Positions 1 to 9,430 of a stretch of DNA of 57,444 nt are shown piece after piece. The stretch spans positions 1-57,444 of the forward strand of contig NZ_WPIK01000020.1 of assembly GCF_009754915.1 (NCBI RefSeq), in the 5' to 3' direction. Origin of the DNA: Mucilaginibacter arboris (lineage in GTDB: Bacteria > Bacteroidota > Bacteroidia > Sphingobacteriales > Sphingobacteriaceae). How positions within the stretch are numbered: the first letter of the stretch is position 1; each line of letters starts with the position of its first letter. The translations under genes were made by a program, and so were the position numbers. The notes under the pieces are model-generated. The model saw only the letters and a list, made by a program, of their open reading frames with translations. It searched no databases and was not told where the DNA came from.

Positions 1-18
1 TGTGAACAAGCTTTTGGC

Positions 19-1443
19 TTAGTTCATCTTTAATTTCTTTTGAATATCAGCTACGTATGTTTTAAACTTTTTATCGGTATCAATTAAATCTTCTACCGTT
101 TGGCAGGCATAAATTACCGTAGAATGGTCTCTTCCCCCAAAAAACTGTCCGATTGTTTTTAATGAACTTTTAGTATGTGCTTTAGAAAGATACATCGAGA
201 TTTGGCGTGCCTGTACAATTTCACGTTTTCGGGTTGATGATTTTACCATCTCTACGGGAACTTCAAAATACTCGCAAACTAATTTCTGGATAGATTCCAT
301 CGAAATTTCTTTGCTTGAATTTTTAATAAAGTTCTTTAGCATCTGACGGGCTAACGCCAAATCAATTTCTTTTTTATTAAGTGTTGATTGCGCTAATAAC
401 GATACCATTGCACCTTCCAGTTCACGTACGTTATTATCAATGTTATGGGCAACATATTCAATTACTTCCTGGGGCAATTCTATGCCATCCTGGTAGATTT
501 TCTTTTTCAGGATTGCCATACGTGTTTCCATATCCGGGATTTGCAGATCTGCTGACAAGCCCCATTTGAAACGGGACAATAAGCGTTCCTCCAATCCTGA
601 CAGATCTTTTGGGGATTTATCAGAAGTCAGGATAATCTGCTTTCCTGATTGGTGCAGGTGATTAAAAATGTGGAAGAAAATGTCCTGCGTTTTATCCCGG
701 CCGGCAAAGTTGTGAACATCATCTACAATCAGTACATCCATTGCCTGGTAGAAATTTACAAAATCGTTGATGTTGTTATTCTTTAATGATTCTACAAATT
801 GTGTCGTAAACTTTTCGCAGGAAACATACAATACCAATTTCTCCGGAAAAGATTGCTTGATCTCGTTACCAATAGCTTGCGCTAAATGCGTTTTTCCTAA
901 GCCTACACCACCATAAATCATTAAGGGGTTAAAAGAAGTTCCACCGGGCTTTGCTGCTACGGCATAGCCGGCAGAACGGGCCAAGCGGTTGCAATCGCCT
1001 TCTATAAAAGTTTCAAAAGTGTAGTTCTGGTTTAGTTGCGGGTCAACCTGTAGTTTTCTTAATCCCGGTATTACAAATGGGTTTTTAATATCCTTGTTAA
1101 TAGAAACAGGAATCGGCATAGACTGGTTTTTACCTTCGCTCCCATTTCCATTAGAAGGCATGTTAGTAGTAAAAGGTTTAGCCGAAGATTGTTCCATCAC
1201 TATATTATACTCCAGCCTGCCTTCTTCACCCAACTGGTTTTTAATTGTTTTACGCAACAAGCCCACGTAATGTTCTTCCAGCCATTCATAAAAGAATAGG
1301 CTGGGAACCTGAATTGTAAGAACACTGCCTTCCTGCCGGATAGCTTTAATAGGTTCGAACCAGGTTTTAAAACTTTGGGCCGGAATATTGTCTTTTATGA
1401 TGTTCAGACAGTTGTTCCAGATATGCGTACCAGTTTTTTCCAT
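19..1443 (-). CDS. dnaA: Chromosomal replication initiator protein DnaA
   Basis: Initiates chromosome replication by binding DnaA boxes at oriC and melting the origin. The 474 residues have the full family layout: an N-terminal interaction domain (about 1-85), a low-complexity linker (about 85-130), an AAA+ ATPase with Walker A GGVGLGKTHL at 178-187 and Walker B VLIVDDVH at 237-244, and a C-terminal DNA-binding domain with the signature GGRDHSTV at 436-443. Length is normal. The start is ATG at 1443. Upstream lies a 393-bp AT-rich gap, and the gene stands alone, so autoregulation through a DnaA box in that gap is plausible but not shown. Recognition is secure. Confidence 0.97.
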   Translation of the reverse strand: MEKTGTHIWNNCLNIIKDNIPAQSFKTWFEPIKAIRQEGSVLTIQVPSLFFYEWLEEHYVGLLRKTIKNQLGEEGRLEYNIVMEQSSAKPFTTNMPSNGNGSEGKNQSMPIPVSINKDIKNPFVIPGLRKLQVDPQLNQNYTFETFIEGDCNRLARSAGYAVAAKPGGTSFNPLMIYGGVGLGKTHLAQAIGNEIKQSFPEKLVLYVSCEKFTTQFVESLKNNNINDFVNFYQAMDVLIVDDVHNFAGRDKTQDIFFHIFNHLHQSGKQIILTSDKSPKDLSGLEERLLSRFKWGLSADLQIPDMETRMAILKKKIYQDGIELPQEVIEYVAHNIDNNVRELEGAMVSLLAQSTLNKKEIDLALARQMLKNFIKNSSKEISMESIQKLVCEYFEVPVEMVKSSTRKREIVQARQISMYLSKAHTKSSLKTIGQFFGGRDHSTVIYACQTVEDLIDTDKKFKTYVADIQKKLKMN

Positions 1444-1836
1444 GTAGTTTTTATCAAAAAGTTGATTTCCAATCGATCAGTAAGGTTTCTTATAAACCCG
1501 TTTGGAAGACCGAAGATTCAAAAAAAAGATGTGGAAAAAAACTTTAATTTCCGATTTTTTATAAGCTGCTCAAATGCAATAAGATAAGAAATCCACCCTC
1601 AAATGTGCAAAAAAACATAACAAAAATGCTTTGTTTTGATTCCTTTTTTTATAATGTGGTAGTTCATCCAAATTTAACAATAAAAAAAATTGTTTATATT
1701 AAAGGTTTAATAATCAGTAGTATAAATATTAAAAAAATATTAACCCCAACTTCCACTATCAAAAAAACTGATATTTCTTACGTAAATACCAGTCATTTTA
1801 TAAATACTTATCAACAAAGTGCTGTTTAATGGATTT
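1444..1836. other. AT-rich gap upstream of dnaA, possible origin segment
   Basis: No convincing gene lies in these 393 bases. The sequence is strongly AT-rich with several A and T runs. It holds one good DnaA-box-like site, TTATCAACA at 1808-1816 (one mismatch to TTATCCACA), and one weaker TGTGGAAAA near 1530. Position beside dnaA and the AT-rich character fit an origin or a dnaA promoter with autoregulation. A single good box is weak support for oriC, and in Bacteroidota the origin need not be next to dnaA. Confidence 0.3.
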
Positions 1837-2367
1837 TTACCGGAGAAGCTGTGCAGCTTCGTCCCGTATTATGGCTGCTGCCAACTCATAAGGGTTGTTT
1901 TCCATCCTTCCGATCTGCTCCAGTACAAGTTTTCCAAAATCTAAACCTGTTGCTTGTGGCGGCAGTGCTTTTACCGCACTGTTCATTAAAGATACTGTAT
2001 CATTTTTAACCCTGTTTACAATTTCCCATGAAGCATCCCCCACATAAATTTGCTGTGTAATGTTATGCTGATACTCATTTCTGATTTCTGTTAATATCAG
2101 ATAATGGAGTTCTCCGGCAGAAAAAGTATGGTTGTTTAACCTTACTAATAAATTAACCGGGTTTGTTCTGTCTATAAATAAAGTTAGCCGTTCATAAGCT
2201 TGTAAACGCAACGAAAGCGTTTGTTGATTAGCAGCTTGCTTCAGTTTGATCAACTGTTGATTTTCAAAACGCTGCAAATAAGGTTTAGCTATATAAAAAG
2301 CAGCAAACAGCACTAATAGCCCCGAAACTGTTAGTTTAACAATGTCAAAAAGATAGTTGTTCAGCAT
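1837..2367 (-). CDS. Membrane-anchored conserved hypothetical protein
   Basis: I do not recognise a characterised family. The 176-residue protein begins with a short N-terminus and one clear hydrophobic segment at about residues 10-28 (VKLTVSGLLVLFAAFYIAKP). A basic, glutamine-rich and probably helical stretch follows (about 30-60), then a soluble domain. This predicts a single-pass inner-membrane protein with a cytoplasmic C-terminal domain. It resembles uncharacterised proteins common in Bacteroidota, but no catalytic motif is visible. It is transcribed alone, on the opposite strand to the Fe-S protein gene at 2462, and the two genes share a 94-bp divergent promoter region. Confidence 0.8.
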   Translation of the reverse strand: MLNNYLFDIVKLTVSGLLVLFAAFYIAKPYLQRFENQQLIKLKQAANQQTLSLRLQAYERLTLFIDRTNPVNLLVRLNNHTFSAGELHYLILTEIRNEYQHNITQQIYVGDASWEIVNRVKNDTVSLMNSAVKALPPQATGLDFGKLVLEQIGRMENNPYELAAAIIRDEAAQLLR

Positions 2368-2430
2368 AAAAAATAATGTTGGTAAATGGTCATAAACGAT
2401 AGGTGTATAACTTATATGTGCAATTTCAGT

Positions 2431-2438
2431 TATATTTG
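2431..2438 (+). promoter_or_regulatory. Possible -7 promoter element of the IscA-type gene
   Basis: TATATTTG matches the Bacteroidota -7 consensus TAnnTTTG and lies 24 bases before the ATG at 2462. No clean -33 TTTG was found at the expected 19-21-bp spacing, so this is a weak call. Confidence 0.3.
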
Positions 2439-2461
2439 TTTAAATAAAAATTTTAAAAAAA

Positions 2462-2815
2462 ATGAGTACTGTTATAGAATCCGTTTCAGCGCCAGTGTCT
2501 TTTACAGAAGGTGCTGTGGCCGAATTAAACAAACTGATTGATCAGCAGGAAATCAGTCCTGATTTTGGTTTACGTGTAGGTGTAGAAGGTGGAGGTTGTT
2601 CCGGAATGAATTATATTTTAGGTTTTGACCAGAAAAAAGACGGCGATCAGGAATTTATAATTAATGGTATCAAAACATTTATGCACAAAGCACATGGTTT
2701 ATACCTTGCAGGCATGCAAATTGATTTTCAGGATGGCCTAAATGCCCGCGGTTTTACTTTTAACAATCCAAATGCAGCAAGTACTTGTGGCTGCGGTTCT
2801 TCTTTCTCTGTATAA
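2462..2815 (+). CDS. HesB/IscA-family iron-sulfur cluster assembly protein
   Basis: A-type carrier that accepts and hands on Fe-S clusters in the cytoplasm. The 117 residues carry the three invariant cysteines of the family: one in GGGCSGMNY (about residue 46) and the CGCG pair near the C-terminus (STCGCGSSFSV). The length is typical of IscA/ErpA. The gene stands alone and divergent from the membrane protein at 1837, without other isc or suf genes nearby. I cannot tell ErpA, IscA or SufA function from the sequence alone. A strong hairpin terminator follows at 2834-2870. Confidence 0.93.
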   Translation: MSTVIESVSAPVSFTEGAVAELNKLIDQQEISPDFGLRVGVEGGGCSGMNYILGFDQKKDGDQEFIINGIKTFMHKAHGLYLAGMQIDFQDGLNARGFTFNNPNAASTCGCGSSFSV

Positions 2816-2838
2816 ATACTTCTTTTATCGTATAAAAA
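2815..2838 (+). repeat. Copy of the dispersed ATRCTTCTTTTA motif
   Basis: ATACTTCTTTTA at 2816-2827, then TCGTA and TAAAA. It directly follows the stop of the IscA-type gene and abuts the terminator hairpin. Confidence 0.75.
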
Positions 2839-2870
2839 TGCGCATGGTTAAAATAGCCAAGCGCATTTTT
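2834..2870. terminator. Bidirectional intrinsic terminator
   Basis: Inverted repeat AAAAATGCGC ... GCGCATTTTT with a further TGG/CCA pairing inside. It is flanked by A and T tracts so that it reads as a hairpin plus U-run on both strands. It lies between two convergent genes (IscA-type and cpsB-type) and probably ends both. Confidence 0.85.
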
Positions 2871-3613
2871 TATAATAAAAGTTGGTTTTTTAGCGGATAA
2901 TCGTAAAGCAGCTTTTCTATATAAGGTGTTTTGAGCGATTTTTCTAATGCCTGCGCATGCCTTATATGGTGCATATCACTGGAAATAAAATCGACCATAT
3001 TATGGTCAATCATTGCTTCTGCCATTGCTTTGGTTTTTCCTCCGTAATATCCGGTTAAAGAAATGGTGTTCATTTGCAAATTGCATCCCCAGCTTTTAAT
3101 ATTCTCGCAATTTTCTATACTTAAATAAGGATAACGTTCGGGATGCGCCAATATTGGTTTGTAACCTTTGTCAATCATTTTTTGAATGATGGGGATCAGG
3201 TTTGGATGAACGTCTATAAAAGACATTTCAAATAGCAGATAACCATCTTTCATGGGCATCACTTTATCTTCATCCAGTAGCGTTTCAAAAGCTTCGTCTA
3301 AATAATGCTCTGCAGCAGCTTCAATCTCAATTTCGATATGCTGTTTTTGCAGTTCATTTCTGAGTACTTGTAAAGCACTTCCAATAGTTTCTGCATTATT
3401 ACGATAATAATCAACCATTATATGTGGTGTTGCAATAATCTTCTTAATACCAAGGTTCATTATTGCCTGTACCAATACAACCGATTCTTCTACTGTTTGC
3501 GCCCCATCATCAATACCCGGAAGAACATGCGAATGCATATCTACAGCAAGGGTGCTAAAATCGAGTGGTTTTACAAATTCTAAATTTCTTTTTTTACTGA
3601 AGATGCCAAACAT
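2870..3613 (-). CDS. CpsB/CapC-type tyrosine-protein phosphatase (PHP fold)
   Basis: Metal-dependent phosphotyrosine phosphatase of the PHP superfamily, which in capsule systems dephosphorylates the tyrosine kinase controlling polysaccharide polymerisation. The 247 residues show the first metal motif DMHSHVLPGIDDGA near residues 25-38, ATPH at about 62, LAHPERYPY (about 155) and SSDMHH (about 212), as in CpsB/YwqE. It is the last gene of the five-gene nucleotide-sugar operon, 2 bp after rfbB, which supports a role in exopolysaccharide or capsule control. No partner tyrosine kinase is in the window. Confidence 0.9.
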   Translation of the reverse strand: MFGIFSKKRNLEFVKPLDFSTLAVDMHSHVLPGIDDGAQTVEESVVLVQAIMNLGIKKIIATPHIMVDYYRNNAETIGSALQVLRNELQKQHIEIEIEAAAEHYLDEAFETLLDEDKVMPMKDGYLLFEMSFIDVHPNLIPIIQKMIDKGYKPILAHPERYPYLSIENCENIKSWGCNLQMNTISLTGYYGGKTKAMAEAMIDHNMVDFISSDMHHIRHAQALEKSLKTPYIEKLLYDYPLKNQLLL

Positions 3614-3615
3614 GC

Positions 3616-4671
3616 TTAGCGGTTTTCATACTGTTCCTGGTAGTACTGCTTGTAATTACCAGAAGTAATATTGTTAAGCCATTTTTCGTTTGCCAGATAC
3701 CAGTCAACAGTTTTCTCCAATCCCTGCTCAAAAGTTACACTTGGTGTCCAGCCTAATTCATTTTTTAATTTAGTTGCATCAATGGCATAACGCAAATCAT
3801 GGCCTGCACGGTCTTTTACATAAGTAATCAGTTTTGCTGATTCCCCTTCTGCACGGCCTAATTTCTGGTCCATTATATTACATAAAAGATGTACCAGGTC
3901 GATGTTCTTCCATTCATTATGCCCGCCAATGTTATAAGTTTTACCAGCATCGGCATTATGAAAAATAACATCAATTGCACGCGCGTGGTCCTCTACCCAA
4001 AGCCAGTCGCGAATGTTTTCGCCTTTTCCATAAACCGGAATTGGTTTTTTCTCCTGGATGTTATGGATAGTAAGCGGAATTAATTTTTCGGGGAAATGAT
4101 TAGAGCCATAGTTATTAGAACAATTGGAGATCACCGTATCCATTCCATAAGTATCCTGGTAAGCACGCACCAAATGATCGGAACCAGCTTTTGAAGCTGA
4201 ATATGGAGAATGCGGATCATAAGCAGTTTCTTCTGTAAACATGCCCGTTTCGCCTAAAGTACCATAAACTTCATCTGTAGAAACATGATAAAAACGGGTT
4301 TTATCGTATTTACCTTTCCAGCAATCACGGGCAGCGTTTAACAAATTTGCTGTACCAACTACGTTAGTCATTACAAATTCTAACGGGTTCGTGATAGAAC
4401 GGTCCACATGCGATTCTGCAGCCAGATGGATTACAGCATCAGGTTGTTCTGATGTAAATAATTCATTGATAAAAGAAGCATCAACAATATCCCCTTTTAC
4501 AAACTGGTAATTCTGCTCGTTTTCAATATCACGTAAGTTCTCTAAATTACCGGCATAAGTTAGTTTATCTAAATTGATAATATGATATTGCGGATAAGTT
4601 TTTACAAACCGCCTTACTACATGTGATCCGATAAAACCGGCCCCTCCGGTTATGATAATTTTCTTTTCCAT
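3616..4671 (-). CDS. rfbB: dTDP-glucose 4,6-dehydratase
   Basis: Converts dTDP-glucose to dTDP-4-keto-6-deoxyglucose, the branch point to dTDP-rhamnose and related deoxysugars. An extended short-chain dehydrogenase: NAD-binding GGAGFIGSH near the N-terminus (residues 9-17), the STDEVYG motif, and the catalytic YSASK. At 351 residues it is full length. It sits 3 bp after galE and 2 bp before the cpsB-type gene. The rest of the rhamnose pathway (rfbA, rfbC, rfbD) is not in the window. One copy of the dispersed motif lies inside it at 4470-4481 and encodes DASFI. Confidence 0.95.
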   Translation of the reverse strand: MEKKIIITGGAGFIGSHVVRRFVKTYPQYHIINLDKLTYAGNLENLRDIENEQNYQFVKGDIVDASFINELFTSEQPDAVIHLAAESHVDRSITNPLEFVMTNVVGTANLLNAARDCWKGKYDKTRFYHVSTDEVYGTLGETGMFTEETAYDPHSPYSASKAGSDHLVRAYQDTYGMDTVISNCSNNYGSNHFPEKLIPLTIHNIQEKKPIPVYGKGENIRDWLWVEDHARAIDVIFHNADAGKTYNIGGHNEWKNIDLVHLLCNIMDQKLGRAEGESAKLITYVKDRAGHDLRYAIDATKLKNELGWTPSVTFEQGLEKTVDWYLANEKWLNNITSGNYKQYYQEQYENR

Positions 4672-4674
4672 TTT

Positions 4675-5700
4675 TTATAAAGGATTTTCGTTGATGTATT
4701 TTTCCCAGTTCCAGGCAGTAAGCATCATCTGATCTACATCAAGCTCTGTTTTCCATTTTAGTTTTTCTGCTGCTTTGGTTACATCTCCCCAAACTTGTTC
4801 CACATCACCAGGACGGCGAGGGCCAATTTCATAATTTAATTTAACGCCCGTTGTTTTCTCGAACGCATGGATTACTTCCAACACAGAACTTCCTTTACCT
4901 GTGCCAATATTCACTACATCGTAACCTGTAAAATCTGTAGCTGTTTCCATATATCTTAAAGCAGCTACGTGTGCTTTTGCCAGGTCGACCACATGAATGT
5001 AATCGCGTATATTACTGCCATCAGGTGTGTTATAATCATCACCAAAAACAGTTAACTTTTGGCGTTTGCCAATAGCGGTTTGGGTGATAAAAGGAACTAA
5101 ATTTTGTGGTACGCCAATAGGTAATTCGCCTATTAAAGCTGATTGATGTGCGCCAACCGGATTAAAATAACGCAGCGAAATAATTTTATAAGCACTGCCG
5201 GAAGCAATTACATCCTGTAAAATTTCTTCTGCAACTTGTTTTGTATTGCCATAAGGCGACTGTGCTTTTTTTACCGGTGCTTTTTCTGTAACCGGCAATT
5301 CGTCTGGCTGGCCATAAACGGTACAACTGGAAGAAAAAACAAAATTTAACTTCTTTCCCTGGTAAGCTTCCAATAGATTTAGTAAGGAAAAAAAGTTATT
5401 TTTATAATACATCAATGGCTTTTGGACAGATTCGCCTACTGCTTTTGAAGCAGCAAAATGAATAATGCCGGCAAGATCTGGTTCTTTACTTACCAATTCT
5501 GCAATTTCCTGTTCGTAACAAAGGTCTAATTTGTAGTAGTTTGGTTTGAAGCCTAAAATTTTGCTTAACTGATCTAAAATTTTAGGGTTTGAATTAGACA
5601 GGTTATCTACAATTACCGGTTCATATCCGGCATTAACCAATTCCACAACCGTATGCGAACCGATAAAGCCCAGTCCGCCTGTAACCAGAATTTTTGACAT
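4675..5700 (-). CDS. galE: UDP-glucose 4-epimerase
   Basis: Interconverts UDP-glucose and UDP-galactose through an NAD-bound 4-keto intermediate. The 341 residues carry TGGLGFIGSH at 7-16, the SSSCTVYG active-site serine region and the catalytic YGNTK (Tyr-x-x-x-Lys). The C-terminal part RRPGDVEQVWGD is typical of GalE. It is in the middle of the nucleotide-sugar operon, 2 bp after the UDP-xylose synthase gene, which points to polysaccharide precursor supply more than galactose catabolism. No galK or galT is nearby. Confidence 0.95.
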   Translation of the reverse strand: MSKILVTGGLGFIGSHTVVELVNAGYEPVIVDNLSNSNPKILDQLSKILGFKPNYYKLDLCYEQEIAELVSKEPDLAGIIHFAASKAVGESVQKPLMYYKNNFFSLLNLLEAYQGKKLNFVFSSSCTVYGQPDELPVTEKAPVKKAQSPYGNTKQVAEEILQDVIASGSAYKIISLRYFNPVGAHQSALIGELPIGVPQNLVPFITQTAIGKRQKLTVFGDDYNTPDGSNIRDYIHVVDLAKAHVAALRYMETATDFTGYDVVNIGTGKGSSVLEVIHAFEKTTGVKLNYEIGPRRPGDVEQVWGDVTKAAEKLKWKTELDVDQMMLTAWNWEKYINENPL

Positions 5701-5702
5701 TA

Positions 5703-6686
5703 TTATTTGTTATAGTAAGTAAAATCTTTATGCTGAATTTCTATATCGGGCAATGATTTAAAATATTCGTAAGTAATTTTCAAACCTTCCGCCCGTGATA
5801 CTTTTGGCTCCCAACCTAAAATGGCTTTTGCTTTTGTAATATCAGGCCGGCGTTGTTTTGGGTCATCAGTTGGCAATGGTTTACTTACCAGCTCTTGATT
5901 GGTTCCGGTTAGTTTGATAATTTCTTCGCCAAACTGCCTGATTGTTATTTCATCCGGGTTACCAATATTCATGGGTTGGGTATAATCACTCATCAATAAA
6001 CGATGGATACCTTCGATCAAATCATCGACATAACAAAAAGAACGGGTTTGAGAACCATCACCAAAAACAGTAAGTTCTTCTCCTCTCAATGCCTGACCGA
6101 TAAATGCCGGTAAAACACGACCGTCATTTAAACGCATTCGGGGGCCGTAAGTATTAAAAATGCGGATAATACGGGTTTCTACCTGATGAAAAGTATGATA
6201 AGCCATGGTAATCGCTTCCTGAAAACGTTTGGCTTCATCATAAACACCTCTTGGCCCAACCGGGTTAACATTGCCCCAGTATTCTTCGGGTTGTGGGTTC
6301 ACGCTTGGGTCGCCATAAACCTCTGAAGTTGAAGCAACCAGGATACGTGCTTTTTTATCTTTAGCCAAACCAAGCAGATTATGTGTACCTAATGAACCTA
6401 CTTTTAAAGTTTGAATAGGGATTTTTAAATAATCGATCGGGCTGGCCGGCGAAGCAAAATGAAGAATGTAATCTAATTTACCAGAAATATGTACATATTT
6501 AGAAACATCGTGGTTATAAAACTCGAAGTTTTCCAGTTTAAAAAGATGTTCGATGTTTCTGAGGTCACCTGTAATAAGGTTATCCATCGCAATTACATGA
6601 AAATCTTCTTTAATGTAACGATCGCACAAATGAGAGCCTAAAAAGCCTGCTGCACCTGTAATTAAAATTCGTTTTCTATTTTCCAT
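5703..6686 (-). CDS. UDP-glucuronate decarboxylase (UDP-xylose synthase)
   Basis: Converts UDP-glucuronic acid to UDP-xylose and CO2. This 327-residue extended SDR has the [13 protein letters not shown] nucleotide-binding motif at 11-23, the STSEVYGDP motif, catalytic YDEAK, and [10 protein letters not shown], a combination typical of UXS enzymes. It shares one base with the preceding ugd gene (TAATG), whose product makes its substrate, so the pair forms a two-step route UDP-glucose to UDP-glucuronate to UDP-xylose. Other SDR epimerases are possible from fold alone, but the motifs and the ugd neighbour favour this call. Confidence 0.92.
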   Translation of the reverse strand: MENRKRILITGAAGFLGSHLCDRYIKEDFHVIAMDNLITGDLRNIEHLFKLENFEFYNHDVSKYVHISGKLDYILHFASPASPIDYLKIPIQTLKVGSLGTHNLLGLAKDKKARILVASTSEVYGDPSVNPQPEEYWGNVNPVGPRGVYDEAKRFQEAITMAYHTFHQVETRIIRIFNTYGPRMRLNDGRVLPAFIGQALRGEELTVFGDGSQTRSFCYVDDLIEGIHRLLMSDYTQPMNIGNPDEITIRQFGEEIIKLTGTNQELVSKPLPTDDPKQRRPDITKAKAILGWEPKVSRAEGLKITYEYFKSLPDIEIQHKDFTYYNK

Positions 6687-7996
6687 TATGCGATTGTTTT
6701 CCTTCCGATGCTACTGTAATAAAATCCGGCTTTAGTCATTTTATCCAGGTCGTATAAATTACGGCCATCAAAAATAACATTATTCTTGAGCTTCTCTTTT
6801 ACGTAGTTGAAGTCAGGCGTTCTGAAAACAGACCATTCTGTAACGATTAATAATGCATCTGCGCCATCTAAAGCAGCATAACGATCTGGAGCATACGTAA
6901 TCTTATCACCTAAAAGCCTTTGCACATTTGGCATTCCTTCCGGGTCATAAGCAACTACCGAAGCGCCATGTTTTATCAATTCATCAATAATATATAACGC
7001 CGGTGCTTCGCGGATATCATCGGTTTCAGGCTTAAATGCCAATCCCCAAATGGCAAACTTTTTCCCTTCTATTCCATCTTTAAAATATTCCAATACTTTT
7101 TTTACCAGCTTCTTTTTCTGTGTTTCGTTCACATCCATTACAGAGTCCAGAATTTTGAAATCGTACCCATATTCTTTGGCAGATTTAGCCATTGCCTGTA
7201 CATCTTTCGGGAAGCAACTACCACCATAACCAACACCCGGGAACAAAAAGCGTTTACCAATACGGGCATCTGCACCAATTCCTGCACGAACCATATCTAC
7301 ATTTGCACCAACCAGTTCGCACATGTTGGCTACTTCGTTCATAAAAGTAATTTTAGTAGCGAGGAAAGAATTGGCTGCATATTTTGTTAATTCTGATGAT
7401 CGCTCGTCCATAAATAAAATCGGGTTTCCCTGGCGCACATAAGGCCCATACAATTCACCTAAAATGTCACGGGCACGCACATCGGTTGTACCAATAACCA
7501 CACGGTCCGGTTTCATAAAATCCTCTACCGCAACCCCTTCACGTAAAAACTCAGGATTAGAAACCACGGCAAACTCAACCGAAGTATTTTCTTTAAAAAC
7601 AGCAGTTACTTTATCTGCCGTACCAACCGGAACAGTAGATTTAGTTACGATTACTTTATAGTCTGTTATTAATTTAGCAATATCTTTTGCAGCACCCAAC
7701 ACAAAGCTTAAATCGGCAGAACCATCTCCACCCGGCGGCGTTGGCAAAGCCAGGAAAATAACCTGTGCCTCTTTGATAGCTTCGGCCAGATCTTTTGTAA
7801 AGTGCAGGCGTTCCTGTTTAATATTCCGGTGAAAAAGCTGTTCTAAACCAGGTTCATAAATTGGCAGAACGCCGTTTTGCATGGCTTTAACTTTTTCTTC
7901 ATTAATGTCCACGCAGATCACCTCATTTCCGGTTTCTGCCAAACATGTTCCGGTTACTAATCCAACGTAACCTGTTCCTACAACGGCTATTTTCAT
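6686..7996 (-). CDS. ugd: UDP-glucose 6-dehydrogenase
   Basis: Oxidises UDP-glucose to UDP-glucuronic acid with two NAD+. The 436 residues contain the N-terminal NAD motif [12 protein letters not shown] at 4-15 and the catalytic-cysteine motif [13 protein letters not shown] in the middle, followed by the C-terminal UDP-binding domain. First gene of the minus-strand operon ugd-uxs-galE-rfbB-cpsB, with at most 3 bp between genes. Its promoter must lie in the 63-bp divergent gap shared with kdtA. Confidence 0.96.
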   Translation of the reverse strand: MKIAVVGTGYVGLVTGTCLAETGNEVICVDINEEKVKAMQNGVLPIYEPGLEQLFHRNIKQERLHFTKDLAEAIKEAQVIFLALPTPPGGDGSADLSFVLGAAKDIAKLITDYKVIVTKSTVPVGTADKVTAVFKENTSVEFAVVSNPEFLREGVAVEDFMKPDRVVIGTTDVRARDILGELYGPYVRQGNPILFMDERSSELTKYAANSFLATKITFMNEVANMCELVGANVDMVRAGIGADARIGKRFLFPGVGYGGSCFPKDVQAMAKSAKEYGYDFKILDSVMDVNETQKKKLVKKVLEYFKDGIEGKKFAIWGLAFKPETDDIREAPALYIIDELIKHGASVVAYDPEGMPNVQRLLGDKITYAPDRYAALDGADALLIVTEWSVFRTPDFNYVKEKLKNNVIFDGRNLYDLDKMTKAGFYYSSIGRKTIA

Positions 7997-8059
7997 ATTT
8001 GAAATTCTTATTAAAATTTATGTTTTACCTTCGACGAATATATAAAATTCTGTTAAAAT

Positions 8060-9289
8060 ATGCTTATTCTTTATCGTATTAGTATTAAAGCTTACTATTT
8101 TGGCATTTGGCTGGCTTCCTTTTTTAATCCAAAAGCACGTTTATGGATTGAAGGGCGCCGGAAACAAAAGCTTGTTACGTTAAATGAAAGTATTTGGTTC
8201 CACTTTGCTTCATTAGGCGAGTTTGAGCAGGGACGGCCGGTCCTGGAAAAACTAAAAGCAGAAAATCCTGCCGTAAAAACAGTAGTTACTTTTTTTTCCC
8301 CTTCGGGATACGAGATCAGGAAAAATACGCCTTTAGCAGATTATGTTTACTATTTGCCATTGGATACACGAAGAAATGCTAAATTATTCATTAGTACCAT
8401 CAAACCTAAAATTGCCATTTTTACCAAGTATGAATACTGGTATTTTTATATGGATGAGCTATATCAGCGTGAAATACCATTGTATCTCATTTCAGCGATC
8501 TACCGTCCGCAGCAAATTTTTTTCAGAAGTTATGGAGGATTTTATAGGAACATGCTTCTTTTAACACAACATTTTTTTGTTCAGGACGAGGTTTCAAAAA
8601 AACTGCTGGCTGATATTAACATTGATGAAGCAACCGTAAGCGGAGATACGCGTTTTGACCGCGTTTGGGAAAATGCACAAACCGTAAAACCGCTGGAAAC
8701 GATAGCAGCTTTTAAAGGTGAAAGCAAAGTTTTTATAGCAGGAAGTACCTGGCCGACGGACGAAGATTTGATTACAAATTTAATTTTGATTTATCCAAAA
8801 TGGAAATTCATTATCGCGCCACACGAAATCAGTAAAGAAAAAATCAGTAATTTATTGGAGAAACTTCCGGCAGAAAAAACAGTGAGATATTCTGAAATTC
8901 CTACAGATTCAAATTTATTACATCAAAAGCAGGTTTTGGTAATTGATAATATCGGACTACTTTCACGGCTTTACCAATATGGCACCATTGCGTATATTGG
9001 CGGCGGTTTTGGTGCCGGCATCCACAATACTTTAGAAGCTGCCGCTTTTGGTTTGCCAGTTATTTTCGGCCCTATTTATCAGAAATTTAAGGAAGCGCAG
9101 GACTTGATTACCTTGAATGCAGGTTTTTCTATTGTAAACGAAGCATCATTAGAAAACATTGTTTATCAATTAATCAATGATGATAATTTTTATTTTCGGG
9201 CTTCTGCAAATGCTAAAAATTACACACAGCAAAATACAGGGGCTACCAATAAAATTATAAATTATATTCGCTCCCATCAAACATTTTGA
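8060..9289 (+). CDS. waaA: 3-deoxy-D-manno-octulosonic acid (Kdo) transferase
   Basis: Transfers Kdo from CMP-Kdo to lipid A precursor, an inner-membrane-associated GT30 enzyme. The 409 residues contain WFHFASLGEFEQGRPVLE, the conserved glutamate region of WaaA/KdtA near residue 48, SGDTRFDRV, AGSTWPTDE and the C-terminal YIGGGFGAGIHNTLEAA donor-binding motif. The N-terminal hydrophobic stretch (about 8-20) fits membrane anchoring. It diverges from the ugd operon, so both flanking units make cell-surface glycans. A copy of the dispersed motif at 8552-8563 encodes MLLL. Confidence 0.95.
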   Translation: MLILYRISIKAYYFGIWLASFFNPKARLWIEGRRKQKLVTLNESIWFHFASLGEFEQGRPVLEKLKAENPAVKTVVTFFSPSGYEIRKNTPLADYVYYLPLDTRRNAKLFISTIKPKIAIFTKYEYWYFYMDELYQREIPLYLISAIYRPQQIFFRSYGGFYRNMLLLTQHFFVQDEVSKKLLADINIDEATVSGDTRFDRVWENAQTVKPLETIAAFKGESKVFIAGSTWPTDEDLITNLILIYPKWKFIIAPHEISKEKISNLLEKLPAEKTVRYSEIPTDSNLLHQKQVLVIDNIGLLSRLYQYGTIAYIGGGFGAGIHNTLEAAAFGLPVIFGPIYQKFKEAQDLITLNAGFSIVNEASLENIVYQLINDDNFYFRASANAKNYTQQNTGATNKIINYIRSHQTF

Positions 9290-9305
9290 TATTTGGCTAT
9301 CTGTC

Positions 9306-9383
9306 GATGCTTCTTTTATCACCTAAAAAACTTTAATCATTTTTATTGATGCACCAATTTTGTAGTGCTAAAAGAAGCATTGG
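9306..9383. repeat. Inverted pair of the dispersed motif between convergent genes
   Basis: ATGCTTCTTTTA at 9307-9318 (followed by TCACC and TAAAAA) and its reverse complement at 9369-9380, about 50 bp apart, point towards each other. The pair lies between the 3' ends of waaA and hemH, where it might form a weak hairpin or act as a shared terminator. Confidence 0.7.
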
Positions 9384-9430
9384 TGTTTTCATCACAACCC
9401 CAACTTTCTCAACGCAGCAATTCCAATAAC

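Noticed and set aside
1375-1829. Two plus-strand reading frames in and near the dnaA upstream gap
   Set aside because: Composition is that of AT-rich noncoding DNA, one overlaps dnaA, and neither has a recognisable domain.
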